In this document: positions 44,966-53,046 of the stretch, in pieces | How positions within the stretch are numbered: position 1 is the first letter of the stretch | Layout: each line of letters starts with the position of its first letter | Assembly (NCBI GenBank): GCA_900316055.1 | Contig: ONBK01000008.1 | Span: 1-64,000, forward strand | Direction of reading: 5' to 3' | Source: an uncultured Bacteroidales bacterium | GTDB lineage: Bacteria; Bacteroidota; Bacteroidia; Bacteroidales; P3 | Length of the DNA stretch: 64,000 nucleotides | Position numbers and translations under genes: made by a program | The notes under the pieces: model-generated | Database searches by the model: none | The model's input: only the letters and a program-made list of their open reading frames with translations | What the model was told of the DNA's origin: nothing

Positions 44966-45101
44966 CTCGAAGAGACTTGCCCTTGGTAATCTCACGCGGA
45001 AGTATAGGGCGGTAGGATACCGAAGAAAGACGCGTCTCGAAGAGACACTCCCAATATAAGCATCGGCTGTATGTGACAGAAGGGGAGGCTCTCTTCGAGA
45101 G
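44966..45101. repeat. CTC-GAA-GAG hairpin cluster
   Basis: The 450-base gap between rplI and the protease gene holds CCTCGAAGAGACT (44966), GTCTC-GAA-GAGAC (45034-45046) and CTCTC-TTC-GAGAG (45089-45101), that is, hairpins with the same three-base loop as the REP1 units. No coding sequence is evident in the gap; its right end holds the protease promoter. Confidence 0.6.
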
Positions 45102-45280
45102 TCATAAAGGGAGGATGAGTTCAGGGGGTCAGACTTCCGTCGGTGGTTTGCTCCTCAAGGTCGCAGGCCGTGACCACTATAAGGTCAGGCAGAATGAGAG
45201 GGACATGCCTTTGGCATGAAACCGTGCAAGAAAAACGTTGACACGAGTACTTAAATAATATTAAAGTCATAAAAATATTC

Positions 45281-45309
45281 TTGTATGTCTGAAAAAAAGT
45301 GTAATTTTG
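45281..45309 (+). promoter_or_regulatory. promoter of the C10 protease gene
   Basis: TTG 45281-45283, an 18-base spacer, TAATTTTG 45302-45309, then the ATG at 45351. Confidence 0.65.
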
Positions 45310-45350
45310 CACTTCAAAACGGTACAGAAAATTAAAATAAGGAATCCAAT

Positions 45351-46826
45351 ATGAAAAAGGTAATCTCTTCATTGTTAATGCTGTCGATGGCCTTCCTCGG
45401 CAGCGTTGCCAAGGCCGACAATGTCACCGTCGACCAGGCGAAAGCTATCGGTGCCTATTACATGTCCTACCAGATGGGCGGTGGCGCCGACAAAATTACA
45501 TCCGAGCAGCTCATGCTGGCTTATCAGTTTGAGAATCCCGACATGAATGTCGCCTCCGCTTACCTCTTCAACGTGAATGGTGGCGGATGGATTATCATCG
45601 CCGGCTCGTCGGTGATGGATCCCGTCATCGCCTATAGTACGGAATGCTCGCTCGACATGAGTGATATCCCCGACAACATGCGCTGGTGGCTCACGGGTTA
45701 TACTAATGTGATTGCTGATATCCAGCTTATGGATGCCGAGAGAGACTATCCTGACAGCGAGGAATACACCACGCTCGCCAGCAAGAGCCTCAAGAATGGC
45801 ACAAAAAATCAGAGTGTTAAGTTGATGTCTAGTGAGTGGAATCAGGGTGATGACGACAATCCTACCTACAATCTCTACTGCCCCATGGTTAACGGGCGCT
45901 ATTCGGTAACTGGCTGTGTGGCCACTGCTTTGGCGCAGATGTGCAAATACTATGAGTATCCTGTACAGCCCAAGGGAATAGTGTCTTATGATTGGCAAAA
46001 TACAGACGAAGGTACGACACAGACGCTGAGAATCAAGTTGGATACTGTTCAGTTCGACTATTCCTTGATGCCCAATAGGTTGCTTTCCACTTCTTCGGCA
46101 GAGAAGATTCATCAGGTGGCTATGCTGAATTATTGCCTTGGAGTGGCTCTCCATATGGATTATCATCCCGATGGCAGTGCTGCCAATATGATTCAGGCCA
46201 ATACAATTATGAAAACCAAATTTAAATATCAGCAAGGCTCCAATCGTCACCGTAATGGCGTCAATGATACCAGTTTCCTTAATACAATCCGTCGTTACTT
46301 GATGAATGGTGATGTGATCGTCATGAGTGGTTCGTCGTCCACAGGTTCGGGTGCCGATGCTGCTGGACATGCCTGGGTGGTCGACGGCTACCAGACAGAA
46401 AATGAAAAGATGTATCACATGAACTGGGGCTGGGGTGGTTCTGGCAATGCCTTCTTTAATCTGGCCGATAATAATATGCGCATTAGTTCGATGGGTTATA
46501 ACTTTAATGTGGATCAGGCTTGCCTCTTCGGCGTTATTCCTCCTGAGGATTCGAACATCCGTCACAACCATGTGGCCATCCGCAACGTGGAGGACAACAC
46601 TTTCCTGGGTACGGCCTATCCCAATCCTGCTGCTTTGTCGGTGGCGCTGCCCTATACCACGGAGATAGCTGCTGACATGCAAATCTATGGTATTGATGGC
46701 AAACTGATTGCCACACGTCGCGTACTGCCGGGCACCGGAGAAGTGACGCTGTGTGTCGACGCACTGCCCAAAGGCGTGTATGTCTACCGCCTGAACAGTC
46801 AGAGTGGAAAATTTATAGTGAGGTGA
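45351..46826 (+). CDS. C10 family (streptopain-like) cysteine protease with T9SS sorting domain
   Basis: 491 residues. Signal peptide MKKVISSLLMLSMAFLGSVA; pro-region to ~150, starting with the DQAKAIGAYYM segment common to SpeB/interpain pro-domains. Catalytic Cys189 lies in VTGCVATALAQMCKYYEYP, His340 in AGHAWVVDGY, and the NWGWGGSGNAFF block follows. The last ~75 residues (GTAYPNPAALSV, then LPKGVYVYRLNS, FIVR) are a type IX secretion sorting domain, so the protease is exported across the outer membrane. It is related to interpain and periodontain, which break down host proteins. It has its own promoter and converges on the histidine kinase. Confidence 0.92.
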   Translation: MKKVISSLLMLSMAFLGSVAKADNVTVDQAKAIGAYYMSYQMGGGADKITSEQLMLAYQFENPDMNVASAYLFNVNGGGWIIIAGSSVMDPVIAYSTECSLDMSDIPDNMRWWLTGYTNVIADIQLMDAERDYPDSEEYTTLASKSLKNGTKNQSVKLMSSEWNQGDDDNPTYNLYCPMVNGRYSVTGCVATALAQMCKYYEYPVQPKGIVSYDWQNTDEGTTQTLRIKLDTVQFDYSLMPNRLLSTSSAEKIHQVAMLNYCLGVALHMDYHPDGSAANMIQANTIMKTKFKYQQGSNRHRNGVNDTSFLNTIRRYLMNGDVIVMSGSSSTGSGADAAGHAWVVDGYQTENEKMYHMNWGWGGSGNAFFNLADNNMRISSMGYNFNVDQACLFGVIPPEDSNIRHNHVAIRNVEDNTFLGTAYPNPAALSVALPYTTEIAADMQIYGIDGKLIATRRVLPGTGEVTLCVDALPKGVYVYRLNSQSGKFIVR

Positions 46827-46833
46827 GCAAACC

Positions 46834-48069
46834 TTAATTGGTAGGGAGGGCGACGGTGAATGTCGATCCCTTTCCAAGCTCGCTTTCAAGACTGATGTGG
46901 CCCTGGTGGAGTTTGACCACCTGGGCCACATAGTTTAATCCTATGCCGAAGCCTTTGACATTGTGAATGTCGCCCGTGGAAACACGGTAAAACTTCTCGA
47001 AAACATGCTTCTGATCGTCCTTCGAGATGCCTATGCCTTCATCGCTGACGCTGAGGCGAAACCATCCGTCGGCTACCGAGGTGGCTACGGTGATATGCGG
47101 GGCACCGGTGGAGTATTTGATGCCGTTGTCGATGAGGTTGAAGATGAGGTTGGTAAGGTGCATCTCGTCGGCTACGACAATCGAGGGCGCCGCCTCGAGA
47201 CGGGTGTCAAGGGTGCCGCCGCGGTTGGAGAGGGTGAGGCGGAAACTCTGCGTCACTTTCTCTATGAGAGTATGCACGTCGACCTCCTTGGGGTTGATGC
47301 GGAAAGACTTCTTCGACATCTTGGCGCTCTGCAGGATGGTGTCCACCAAGACGCGCAGGCGCTGGTTCTCGTCGTTGATGATTGCTAAGAAATTACGTCG
47401 TGACTCCTCATCGTTGGAGATACTCTCGTCGCGTAGCATCTCGCAGGCTAAGCTGACGGTGGCTAAAGGAGTCTTGATTTCGTGGGTCATGTTGTTGATG
47501 AACTCCGTCTTCATGGTGTCGAGCTTGCGTTGCACCGTGAGGGCGCGGATGGAGACAAAGAACATGACGATGATGATGGTGATAAGGATGAGACTGGCGT
47601 AGGCCAACAGGTTGGAGTTACGCTGGAGGAAGAGCTGTGCCGAAGGAAAGCTGAGGAGGATGTAGTATTGGTTGGAACCGGCATTGTTCTGAGGGGTGAA
47701 GACATAGCGATAGGGAGAGTCCTCGAGGTTGCGCTCTTGTCCGGCAGCGGAGGCGAAGAGTAGGGAGCTCTGACCCTCGTCGTAGATGCCCACGACGGGA
47801 CGGATGTCGATGCCGTTGGTTAGCAGGTGCTGGCTGATGAGGCTATCAAGTCCTTGGTAGCGGAAGGTGGGACTGGGTGTACCGTCGGGCAGCAGCAGGG
47901 TGCCGCTGACCTCCTTGATGACGGCCTCCATGGCGTTGGTGACGCCGATATTGAACATGTTGTCGTTGATGGAGACGGTGCGCCTCGTCTGGGTGAACTG
48001 GATCAACACCAGACTGATGGCAGCGAAAGCGAAGATGGTAATGATAAATATTCGTATCCAGCGTTTCAT
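46834..48069 (-). CDS. sensor histidine kinase
   Basis: 411 residues. Two membrane helices (near 5-25 and 145-170) bracket a periplasmic sensor domain of ~120 residues. The H-box NNMTHEIKTPLATVSLACEM holds the phosphorylated His near 195. The ATPase part has the N-box (NLIFNLIDNGIKYS), DEGIGIS and GFGIGLNYV. ATG 48069 (MKRWIRIF) is preferred because a membrane helix follows directly; an ATG at 48132 would add 21 polar residues. No response regulator is adjacent, so its partner is unknown. Confidence 0.9.
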   Translation of the reverse strand: MKRWIRIFIITIFAFAAISLVLIQFTQTRRTVSINDNMFNIGVTNAMEAVIKEVSGTLLLPDGTPSPTFRYQGLDSLISQHLLTNGIDIRPVVGIYDEGQSSLLFASAAGQERNLEDSPYRYVFTPQNNAGSNQYYILLSFPSAQLFLQRNSNLLAYASLILITIIIVMFFVSIRALTVQRKLDTMKTEFINNMTHEIKTPLATVSLACEMLRDESISNDEESRRNFLAIINDENQRLRVLVDTILQSAKMSKKSFRINPKEVDVHTLIEKVTQSFRLTLSNRGGTLDTRLEAAPSIVVADEMHLTNLIFNLIDNGIKYSTGAPHITVATSVADGWFRLSVSDEGIGISKDDQKHVFEKFYRVSTGDIHNVKGFGIGLNYVAQVVKLHQGHISLESELGKGSTFTVALPTN

Positions 48070-48181
48070 GAGCAGAGGGTTTGGGTCTTTGGGGTGATTG
48101 TTAAAGTGGTTAGTCTTAACAAAATAACGCATGGTAAAAAAAAATATTTTCCCATAGGACGGAGAAGTGGCATTTTTTTAG

Positions 48182-48189
48182 TATTTTTG
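48182..48189 (+). promoter_or_regulatory. -7 box of the mtnN promoter
   Basis: TATTTTTG followed by CAAC, 21 bases before the ATG; no clear -33 element. Confidence 0.55.
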
Positions 48190-48210
48190 CAACATAAATA
48201 ATAAGGTATT

Positions 48211-48915
48211 ATGAAGATAGGAGTCATTATAGCAATGGATATCGAGTACCGCCAGATGCGCGATGCTTTGGGCGGCGACACAGGCCGTTTGGGTAACAAC
48301 GAGATAGTGCTGTGGCAGTGCGGAATCGGAAAGGTTAATGCGGCTGTGGGTACCATGCGTCTGGTGCAGGAACACCACCCCGATGCCATAATCAGCACCG
48401 GCTTGGCTGGCGGCATCGACCCTCTGACGCAGGTGATGGATGTGTTGGCCGCCACGCAGAGTGTCTACCATGATGTGGATTGCGGTGGCATAAGCAGCAC
48501 TGGCGACGCTGTGGTCCTCGGTCAGGTGCAAGGCCTCCCTGCCCGCTACGATGCTGATCCGTATCTGATTGATACCGCCCTCGAGGTGGCCAAGGGTTTT
48601 GACGGTCATTTGATAACGGGTCTGATTTGCACCGGTGACCAGTTTATTACCGACCGGGAGCGGCAGAACGTCATCAAGCGCCACTTCCCCGATGGTCTGG
48701 CTTGCGACATGGAGAGTGCTGCCATTGCGCAGACCTGCTATCTCTGCGGGCGTACACAGGGGTACGCCCCTACGGGAGTCCCTTTCCTCAGCCTGCGTGT
48801 CATCAGCGACACTCCAGGGCGTACCGATGATCATCAAATGCAGTGGGAGGATTTCCTTGCCAGCATGTGCGACCGCTCCTTCCATTTTGTCAAAAGATTT
48901 TTGGAAACCCTATAA
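48211..48915 (+). CDS. mtnN: 5'-methylthioadenosine/S-adenosylhomocysteine nucleosidase
   Basis: 234 residues. It cleaves adenine from S-adenosylhomocysteine and methylthioadenosine; the ribosylhomocysteine made here is the substrate of LuxS, encoded next. Family marks: MKIGVIIAMDIEYRQM, GIGKVNAA, STGLAGGID, ICTGDQF, CDMESAAIAQTCYL and SLRVISDTPG with the catalytic Asp. Between CYL and GVPFLSLR, residues ~179-189 (CGRTQGYAPT) are extra compared with relatives and are encoded by a REP-like palindrome at 48748-48769, so the enzyme carries a repeat-derived loop. Confidence 0.92.
   Translation: MKIGVIIAMDIEYRQMRDALGGDTGRLGNNEIVLWQCGIGKVNAAVGTMRLVQEHHPDAIISTGLAGGIDPLTQVMDVLAATQSVYHDVDCGGISSTGDAVVLGQVQGLPARYDADPYLIDTALEVAKGFDGHLITGLICTGDQFITDRERQNVIKRHFPDGLACDMESAAIAQTCYLCGRTQGYAPTGVPFLSLRVISDTPGRTDDHQMQWEDFLASMCDRSFHFVKRFLETL
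48748..48769. repeat. REP-like palindrome inside mtnN
   Basis: GGGCGTAC-ACAGGG-GTACGCCC, an 8-bp stem with a six-base loop, followed by CTACGGG. It adds about ten codons in frame to the nucleosidase. Confidence 0.75.
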
Positions 48916-48918
48916 TTT

Positions 48919-48950
48919 TTAACCGTTAATCGTTAAACTTTAACCTTTAT
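48919..48950 (+). repeat. heptamer tract between mtnN and luxS
   Basis: TTAACCG, TTAATCG, TTAAACT, TTAACCT, TTATTAT at exact 7-base steps, filling the gap from three bases past the mtnN stop codon to the luxS start. Confidence 0.75.
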
Positions 48951-48951
48951 T

Positions 48952-49446
48952 ATGGAAGTAATACAGAGTTTTACCATTGACCATACCCACCTTAAGCCCG
49001 GTATCTATGTGTCGCGCATTGACAAGGGTTTTACCACCTTTGACCTCCGTATCACGGAGCCCAACCGCGAGCCTGCCGTCGCCCCGGCTGCCATGCACAG
49101 CTTGGAGCATCTGATGGCCACTTGGTTTCGCAACTCCTCGGCGAAAGAGGATGTGGTGTATGTAGGTCCCATGGGTTGCCTGACGGGCATGTATGTCATC
49201 ATGACGGGTAACTATGGGGTTGAGGAGATGCGTCGCCTGACCATCGAGTGCTTAGAGTGGATACTGACGCAGGACGAGGTGCCCGCCACCACGCCCGAGA
49301 CCTGTGGCAACTGCCTGCTCCACGACCTCCCCATGTGCCTTTGGGAGAGTCATCGCTACCTTGACCGCCTGAAAAACGACTTCCACTGTGAGTACACCAA
49401 GTTGCAGGTTTTGCTTGAAGATGGTAAAGTCTTCGCCGATGCTTGA
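48952..49446 (+). CDS. luxS: S-ribosylhomocysteine lyase (AI-2 synthesis)
   Basis: 164 residues, the usual LuxS length. Metal ligands His49 and His53 in HSLEH and Cys121 in GNCLLHDL are present, as is the N-terminal FTIDHTHLKPGIYVSR. It converts S-ribosylhomocysteine to homocysteine and DPD, the AI-2 precursor. With mtnN directly upstream the two steps of SAH recycling are encoded together. Confidence 0.96.
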   Translation: MEVIQSFTIDHTHLKPGIYVSRIDKGFTTFDLRITEPNREPAVAPAAMHSLEHLMATWFRNSSAKEDVVYVGPMGCLTGMYVIMTGNYGVEEMRRLTIECLEWILTQDEVPATTPETCGNCLLHDLPMCLWESHRYLDRLKNDFHCEYTKLQVLLEDGKVFADA

Positions 49447-49474
49447 TTGAAAGAAAAAAAACTACGGGGTAAAA

Positions 49475-49524
49475 ATATCCCGTTAGGGATTTTCTATTAA
49501 GAGAAAACGCCTAACGGCGTAATG
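49475..49524. repeat. 47-base dispersed hairpin, copy 2
   Basis: ATATCCCGTTAGGG, TTCTATTAAGAGAA and CGCCTAACGGCGTAATG, same layout as the element at 14681-14727 with compensating changes in both arms (TAGGG/CCTA). Confidence 0.65.
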
Positions 49525-49547
49525 ATGGTGGAGGAGAGAAAAAAACA

Positions 49548-49574
49548 AAGGGGCTTCCGATATGGAAGCCCCTT
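49548..49574. terminator. bidirectional terminator between luxS and a barrel gene
   Basis: AAGGGGCTTCC / GGAAGCCCCTT (49548-49558 and 49564-49574) with a GATAT loop; A-rich on the left flank. Confidence 0.85.
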
Positions 49575-49599
49575 GCATAGTGTAGGTAACTAACGCGGA

Positions 49600-50241
49600 T
49601 TAGAGAGCGTAGTTAAAGCCAATAGCGAAGTTGTTCAGGTGAGCGTTGAGGCTCTGGGCGTCCATGTTGGCGATGAAACCAAACTGGTGACCACCCCAAC
49701 CGTCGGCGGTGTTCATCTGGAGGGCGATGCCGAGCAGGTTGACATAGATGTCCATGGAAATCTTGTCGGTGAAAGAGTAGTTCAGACCAGGAACCACGGC
49801 AAGACCAAACTGGGTAAAGTTGTCACCGAGGTCTGAGGTGGTGTTGGTAACTTTGTTGTAGGTGCTGCTTTCGAGGTTGAGACGCACGCCGAGTTGAGCC
49901 TCGCAGAAAACGGTGAAGCTCTTCCACTGAGCCACATTGTAGCGGAAGTAGGGAGAGAAGTCCAGATAGTGAGACTTGTTGGAAGTGTATCTGTCAGAAG
50001 CACCAGTATAGTTGCGATTGTAGTTCATGGCATAGCCAAACTGCATACCAATTTGCATGTTTTCGTTCAGCCAGTAGCCCACTTTGGGCATGATGGAAAA
50101 GTCAGTGCTGCTGGTGCCAGTCACATAATCGTTGGTGTGGTTGTTGGTGTGCTGGAAAGCCACATTGCCGCCAATAACCCACTGGGCGCTGGCGGTCATT
50201 CCGAATGCTACGAGAGCAAGGGTTAAAATGATTTTTTTCAT
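49600..50241 (-). CDS. outer membrane beta-barrel protein
   Basis: 213 residues. Signal peptide MKKIILTLALVAFGMTASAQ; the rest alternates polar and hydrophobic residues in strands (VGYWLNENMQIGMQFGYAMN, FTVFCEAQLGVRLNLES, NFAIGFNYAL) and ends in a hydrophobic residue, as in small outer-membrane barrels of the porin/OmpW-like type. Function unknown. Confidence 0.8.
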   Translation of the reverse strand: MKKIILTLALVAFGMTASAQWVIGGNVAFQHTNNHTNDYVTGTSSTDFSIMPKVGYWLNENMQIGMQFGYAMNYNRNYTGASDRYTSNKSHYLDFSPYFRYNVAQWKSFTVFCEAQLGVRLNLESSTYNKVTNTTSDLGDNFTQFGLAVVPGLNYSFTDKISMDIYVNLLGIALQMNTADGWGGHQFGFIANMDAQSLNAHLNNFAIGFNYAL

Positions 50242-50289
50242 GTTTTTAAAGATTTTGGTTAAACATTTTTTTCATGTCAAATGACGGTG

Positions 50290-50297
50290 CAAAAATA
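50290..50297 (-). promoter_or_regulatory. -7 box of the barrel gene
   Basis: TATTTTTG on the minus strand (50297-50290), about 50 bases before the ATG at 50241; no clear -33 element. Confidence 0.55.
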
Positions 50298-50360
50298 CTA
50301 AAAAAAACCTAAATGAACCTTGTTTTATTAACAATATATTAACAATCGAATGTTAATATG

Positions 50361-51791
50361 TTAGAAGTAGAGGTCTCTTTCACCGTTGCCAATTTTACAG
50401 AGATTTCCCTCGACGCGGCGTTTCAGTTCTTCTTTCGAGAAGGTCTGGGTCAGTTCCTTGAGTAGGCGCAAGCCTTTCTCCTTGGTGGCGGGGGAGGCAT
50501 AGTCCTCCAGATACTCGCGGAAGGTGAACATGGCGTTGGGTTTGCAGTATTCTTTGATGAGACCGGGCTTGGCCAAGTCCATAAAATCGGCTCCTACGCG
50601 TCCTTTTCTGTAGCATCCGGTGCAAAAAGAGGGGATGTAGCCGCCGTCAATCATCATGGAAATGACCTCGTCGAGTGAGCGGTGGTCGCCGAGGGTGAAC
50701 TGTGCGCCGGTGTCGCCGGTTTTCTCATAGGGCTTGGCGGCGGTGTTGTCGCTCCCTTCGTCATAGCCGCCGGGGTTGGTCTCGGAAGCTGCAGAGATTT
50801 GGCTGACGCCGTATTTCACCAGTTTGTCACGCATTTCGGGGCGCTCGCGCGTACTAATAATGATACCTGTATAAGGCATGGCGATGCGAATGATGGCGAT
50901 AATCTTCATGAAGTCAGCATCGCTGACGGGATGTGGGATATTCTCCGGCAGTGAGAATGGCGTGCCTTCGGCGGGTTCGATGCGGGGGAAGGAAACGGTG
51001 TGGGGACCACAGCCATAGTCCTCTTCAAGGTGACGGGCATGTTCCATCATGGCGAGGATTTCGAAGCGGTAGTCGACGAGTCCGAAGAGTACGCCGATGC
51101 CCACGTCGTTGATGCCGCCTTCTTGGGCTCGGTCCATGCAGGTGAGACGCCAGAGGTAGTCGGCCTTGGGGGTACCGGCAGGATGGAACTTGGCGTACTC
51201 AATGGGATCGTAGGTCTCCTGGAAGCAGACATAAGTTCCAATCTTCTCAGCCTTCAGTTTGGCATAGTCCTCGACGGACATGGGGGCCAGCTCGACGTTG
51301 ATGCGGCGGATGGTGCTTCCCTTCTCGTCCTTGGCGGCATAGGTGCGGCGGATGGCCTCGACCATATAGTTGGCGTCGTTGCGGGGACTCTCACCGCAGA
51401 TGAGCAGGGCGCGCTTGTGGCCCATGCGCAGCAGTTGGAGGGTCTCGGCCTCAATTTCATCAAGAGTCAGCACTTTGCGTTTCAGTGCCTTGTTGTCCTT
51501 GCGGAAGCCGCAGTAGACGCAGTTGTTGACGCAGGCGTTGCCGGTGTAGATGGGGGCGAAGAGCACCAAGCGACGGCCGTAGATTTCGTCCTTGCAGTAT
51601 TCGGCGGTGTCGAGAATTTTCTGGATGCCTGCCTCTTCTTTCACATTCAGCAGGTGTGCCACATCCTGAAGGTTGAGACCTTTCAGTTTGCGGGCCTTGT
51701 TGAGGATGTCGTTCAACTCGCTCTCGGTGGGAGCCGGTTGGTCTATCATGCCGTAGAGCTTGTCTCGGTCGATGAAATTCTGATGTTTCAT
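50361..51791 (-). CDS. hydG: [FeFe] hydrogenase H-cluster radical SAM maturase HydG
   Basis: 476 residues. HydG splits tyrosine to supply CO and cyanide for the H-cluster. The radical SAM cysteines are in NACVNNCVYCGF (CX3CX2C) near residue 88. The C-terminal auxiliary cluster site CTGCYRKGRVGADF with the later EYCKPN Cys is complete. It follows the TM1266-like gene across a CTAG tract. hydE, hydF and the hydrogenase itself are not in the window. Confidence 0.95.
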   Translation of the reverse strand: MKHQNFIDRDKLYGMIDQPAPTESELNDILNKARKLKGLNLQDVAHLLNVKEEAGIQKILDTAEYCKDEIYGRRLVLFAPIYTGNACVNNCVYCGFRKDNKALKRKVLTLDEIEAETLQLLRMGHKRALLICGESPRNDANYMVEAIRRTYAAKDEKGSTIRRINVELAPMSVEDYAKLKAEKIGTYVCFQETYDPIEYAKFHPAGTPKADYLWRLTCMDRAQEGGINDVGIGVLFGLVDYRFEILAMMEHARHLEEDYGCGPHTVSFPRIEPAEGTPFSLPENIPHPVSDADFMKIIAIIRIAMPYTGIIISTRERPEMRDKLVKYGVSQISAASETNPGGYDEGSDNTAAKPYEKTGDTGAQFTLGDHRSLDEVISMMIDGGYIPSFCTGCYRKGRVGADFMDLAKPGLIKEYCKPNAMFTFREYLEDYASPATKEKGLRLLKELTQTFSKEELKRRVEGNLCKIGNGERDLYF

Positions 51792-51818
51792 GGTGATATT
51801 GTTTTGGGATTAATGATT

Positions 51819-51861
51819 CTAGTTTTACTAGTTCAACTAGTTTGACTAGTTGTTTAACTAG
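51819..51861 (-). repeat. 9-bp CTAG tract between TM1266-like gene and hydG
   Basis: CTAG at 51819, 51828, 51837 and 51846 (9-base steps), then 51858. Read on the coding strand it starts at the stop codon of the TM1266-like gene and fills most of the gap to hydG. Confidence 0.85.
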
Positions 51862-52096
51862 CGAGAGCTGTCTTGCTGGTGATGCCGGGGAGGCGGCCCA
51901 AAGGGCCAGTGAGGGCGTTGATTTGGTTCATGCTGCCCTCGACGATGAGTGACATCACGGCCACAGGGCGGTCGTGGAAAGGAAGTCCCTGCCGACACAA
52001 TATGATGTCGGCATGCTCAGAAAGAATCTGGTTGACGGAAGGCGCCGCTTCGCGGTCGCGAATGAGTATGGTTATCGTTCCTATTCTCTTCTCCAT
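51854..52096 (-). CDS. TM1266-type iron-only hydrogenase system putative regulator
   Basis: 80 residues of the small ACT-like family found beside hydE/hydF/hydG genes: RIGTITILIRDREAAPSVNQ, ILCRQGLPF, VMSLIVEGSMNQINALTGPL. It is thought to regulate or assist hydrogenase maturation. First gene of the hydG unit, with its own promoter. The stop codon borders the CTAG tract. Confidence 0.88.
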   Translation of the reverse strand: MEKRIGTITILIRDREAAPSVNQILSEHADIILCRQGLPFHDRPVAVMSLIVEGSMNQINALTGPLGRLPGITSKTALAS

Positions 52097-52137
52097 CAGG
52101 TGTTAGGCTTTTGGATTAGACATGGGGTTAACGATGC

Positions 52138-52167
52138 AAAGATACACAATGTTTTTAAACTGCAAAA
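52138..52167 (-). promoter_or_regulatory. promoter of the hydG unit
   Basis: On the minus strand: TTTG (52167-52164), an 18-base spacer, TATCTTTG (52145-52138). It lies back to back with the barrel-gene promoter at 52175. Confidence 0.75.
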
Positions 52168-52174
52168 AATATTT

Positions 52175-52205
52175 TTGTCAGTTCATTTTTTCTTCGTATT
52201 TTTGC
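52175..52205 (+). promoter_or_regulatory. promoter of the second barrel gene
   Basis: TTTG 52175-52178, a 19-base spacer, TATTTTTG 52198-52205, then the ATG at 52243. Confidence 0.8.
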
Positions 52206-52242
52206 ATTTTGAAACAGAATGTAAATATTGTTAATATATCAT

Positions 52243-52995
52243 ATGAAGAAAATAGCATTACTTGTTGTTGCAGTGGCTTTTGCCGCAGTCTCGCAGGCTC
52301 AGTTTGTGGTGGGTGTACAAGGCGGTTATTATATGCAGCAGAGTACCACTTCGGTGAACACTGACAAAATCACTTCGTCCTACATGGTGGGTGCCCTCCA
52401 GGTGGGCTACAAGGTGATGCCTAACCTCTATGTGGGTGTGATGGGCGGTTATGTGAACAGCGTGTTTGACACCGTGCAGGCCACCGACACCTATTTCTAT
52501 CCCAGTGTGGGTATGAATATCAATGTTACCGATCATAAGATTCACAAGATGCGTGAAGGCTGGGTGGTGGCTCCGCAGGTGAAATGGGAGTTCCTCCGCT
52601 TTGGTAACATGCACTTCAACCTGTTGCTGCAGGGTCAGTTGCGTATGCTGGGTGCCAACAAGTACAAAGAAAGCTATATCACCACCACTTATCCCAACCC
52701 TAACGAGTACCTTGAAGTGGAGCCTTATGACGACCATGTCAGCGACATGACTTGGGGTGTGAGCCTCCGTCCTACGCTCATCTATGAGTTCTCGGAGCAC
52801 CTCAGTGCCGAACTGATGCTCGACCTGTTGTCGGTGGGTTATGTCAGCGAGACTGAGACCTATGACCCGAAGATTGCGGGTATCGACCCCGTGAAGAATA
52901 CCACCTCGGTCTTCTATGCCGGTTTGAACTCGTTCACCGACGTGCTGCGCTGGGAGAATACCCTGCTGAAGCTCGGCTTCAACTGGACCTTCTAA
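52243..52995 (+). CDS. outer membrane beta-barrel protein
   Basis: 250 residues. Signal peptide MKKIALLVVAVAFAAVSQA before QFVVGVQGGYYMQ; beta strands follow throughout (VGALQVGYKVMPNLYVGVMG, MHFNLLLQGQLRML, LSAELMLDLLSVGYVS) and the end is NTLLKLGFNWTF with the C-terminal Phe typical of outer-membrane barrels. The open frame begins at a TTG (52228), but the ATG at 52243 gives a normal signal peptide. Distant similarity in style to the barrel at 49600; function unknown. Confidence 0.82.
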   Translation: MKKIALLVVAVAFAAVSQAQFVVGVQGGYYMQQSTTSVNTDKITSSYMVGALQVGYKVMPNLYVGVMGGYVNSVFDTVQATDTYFYPSVGMNINVTDHKIHKMREGWVVAPQVKWEFLRFGNMHFNLLLQGQLRMLGANKYKESYITTTYPNPNEYLEVEPYDDHVSDMTWGVSLRPTLIYEFSEHLSAELMLDLLSVGYVSETETYDPKIAGIDPVKNTTSVFYAGLNSFTDVLRWENTLLKLGFNWTF

Positions 52996-53046
52996 CGATT
53001 TTTTGAGGTCGGTTAATTTAGCGTAGCGAATTAGGCGAATCGTCTT

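Noticed and set aside
44902..45350. Hidden gene or RNA in the rplI-protease gap
   Set aside because: Only hairpin repeats, short frames and a promoter are visible; no known RNA family could be recognised.
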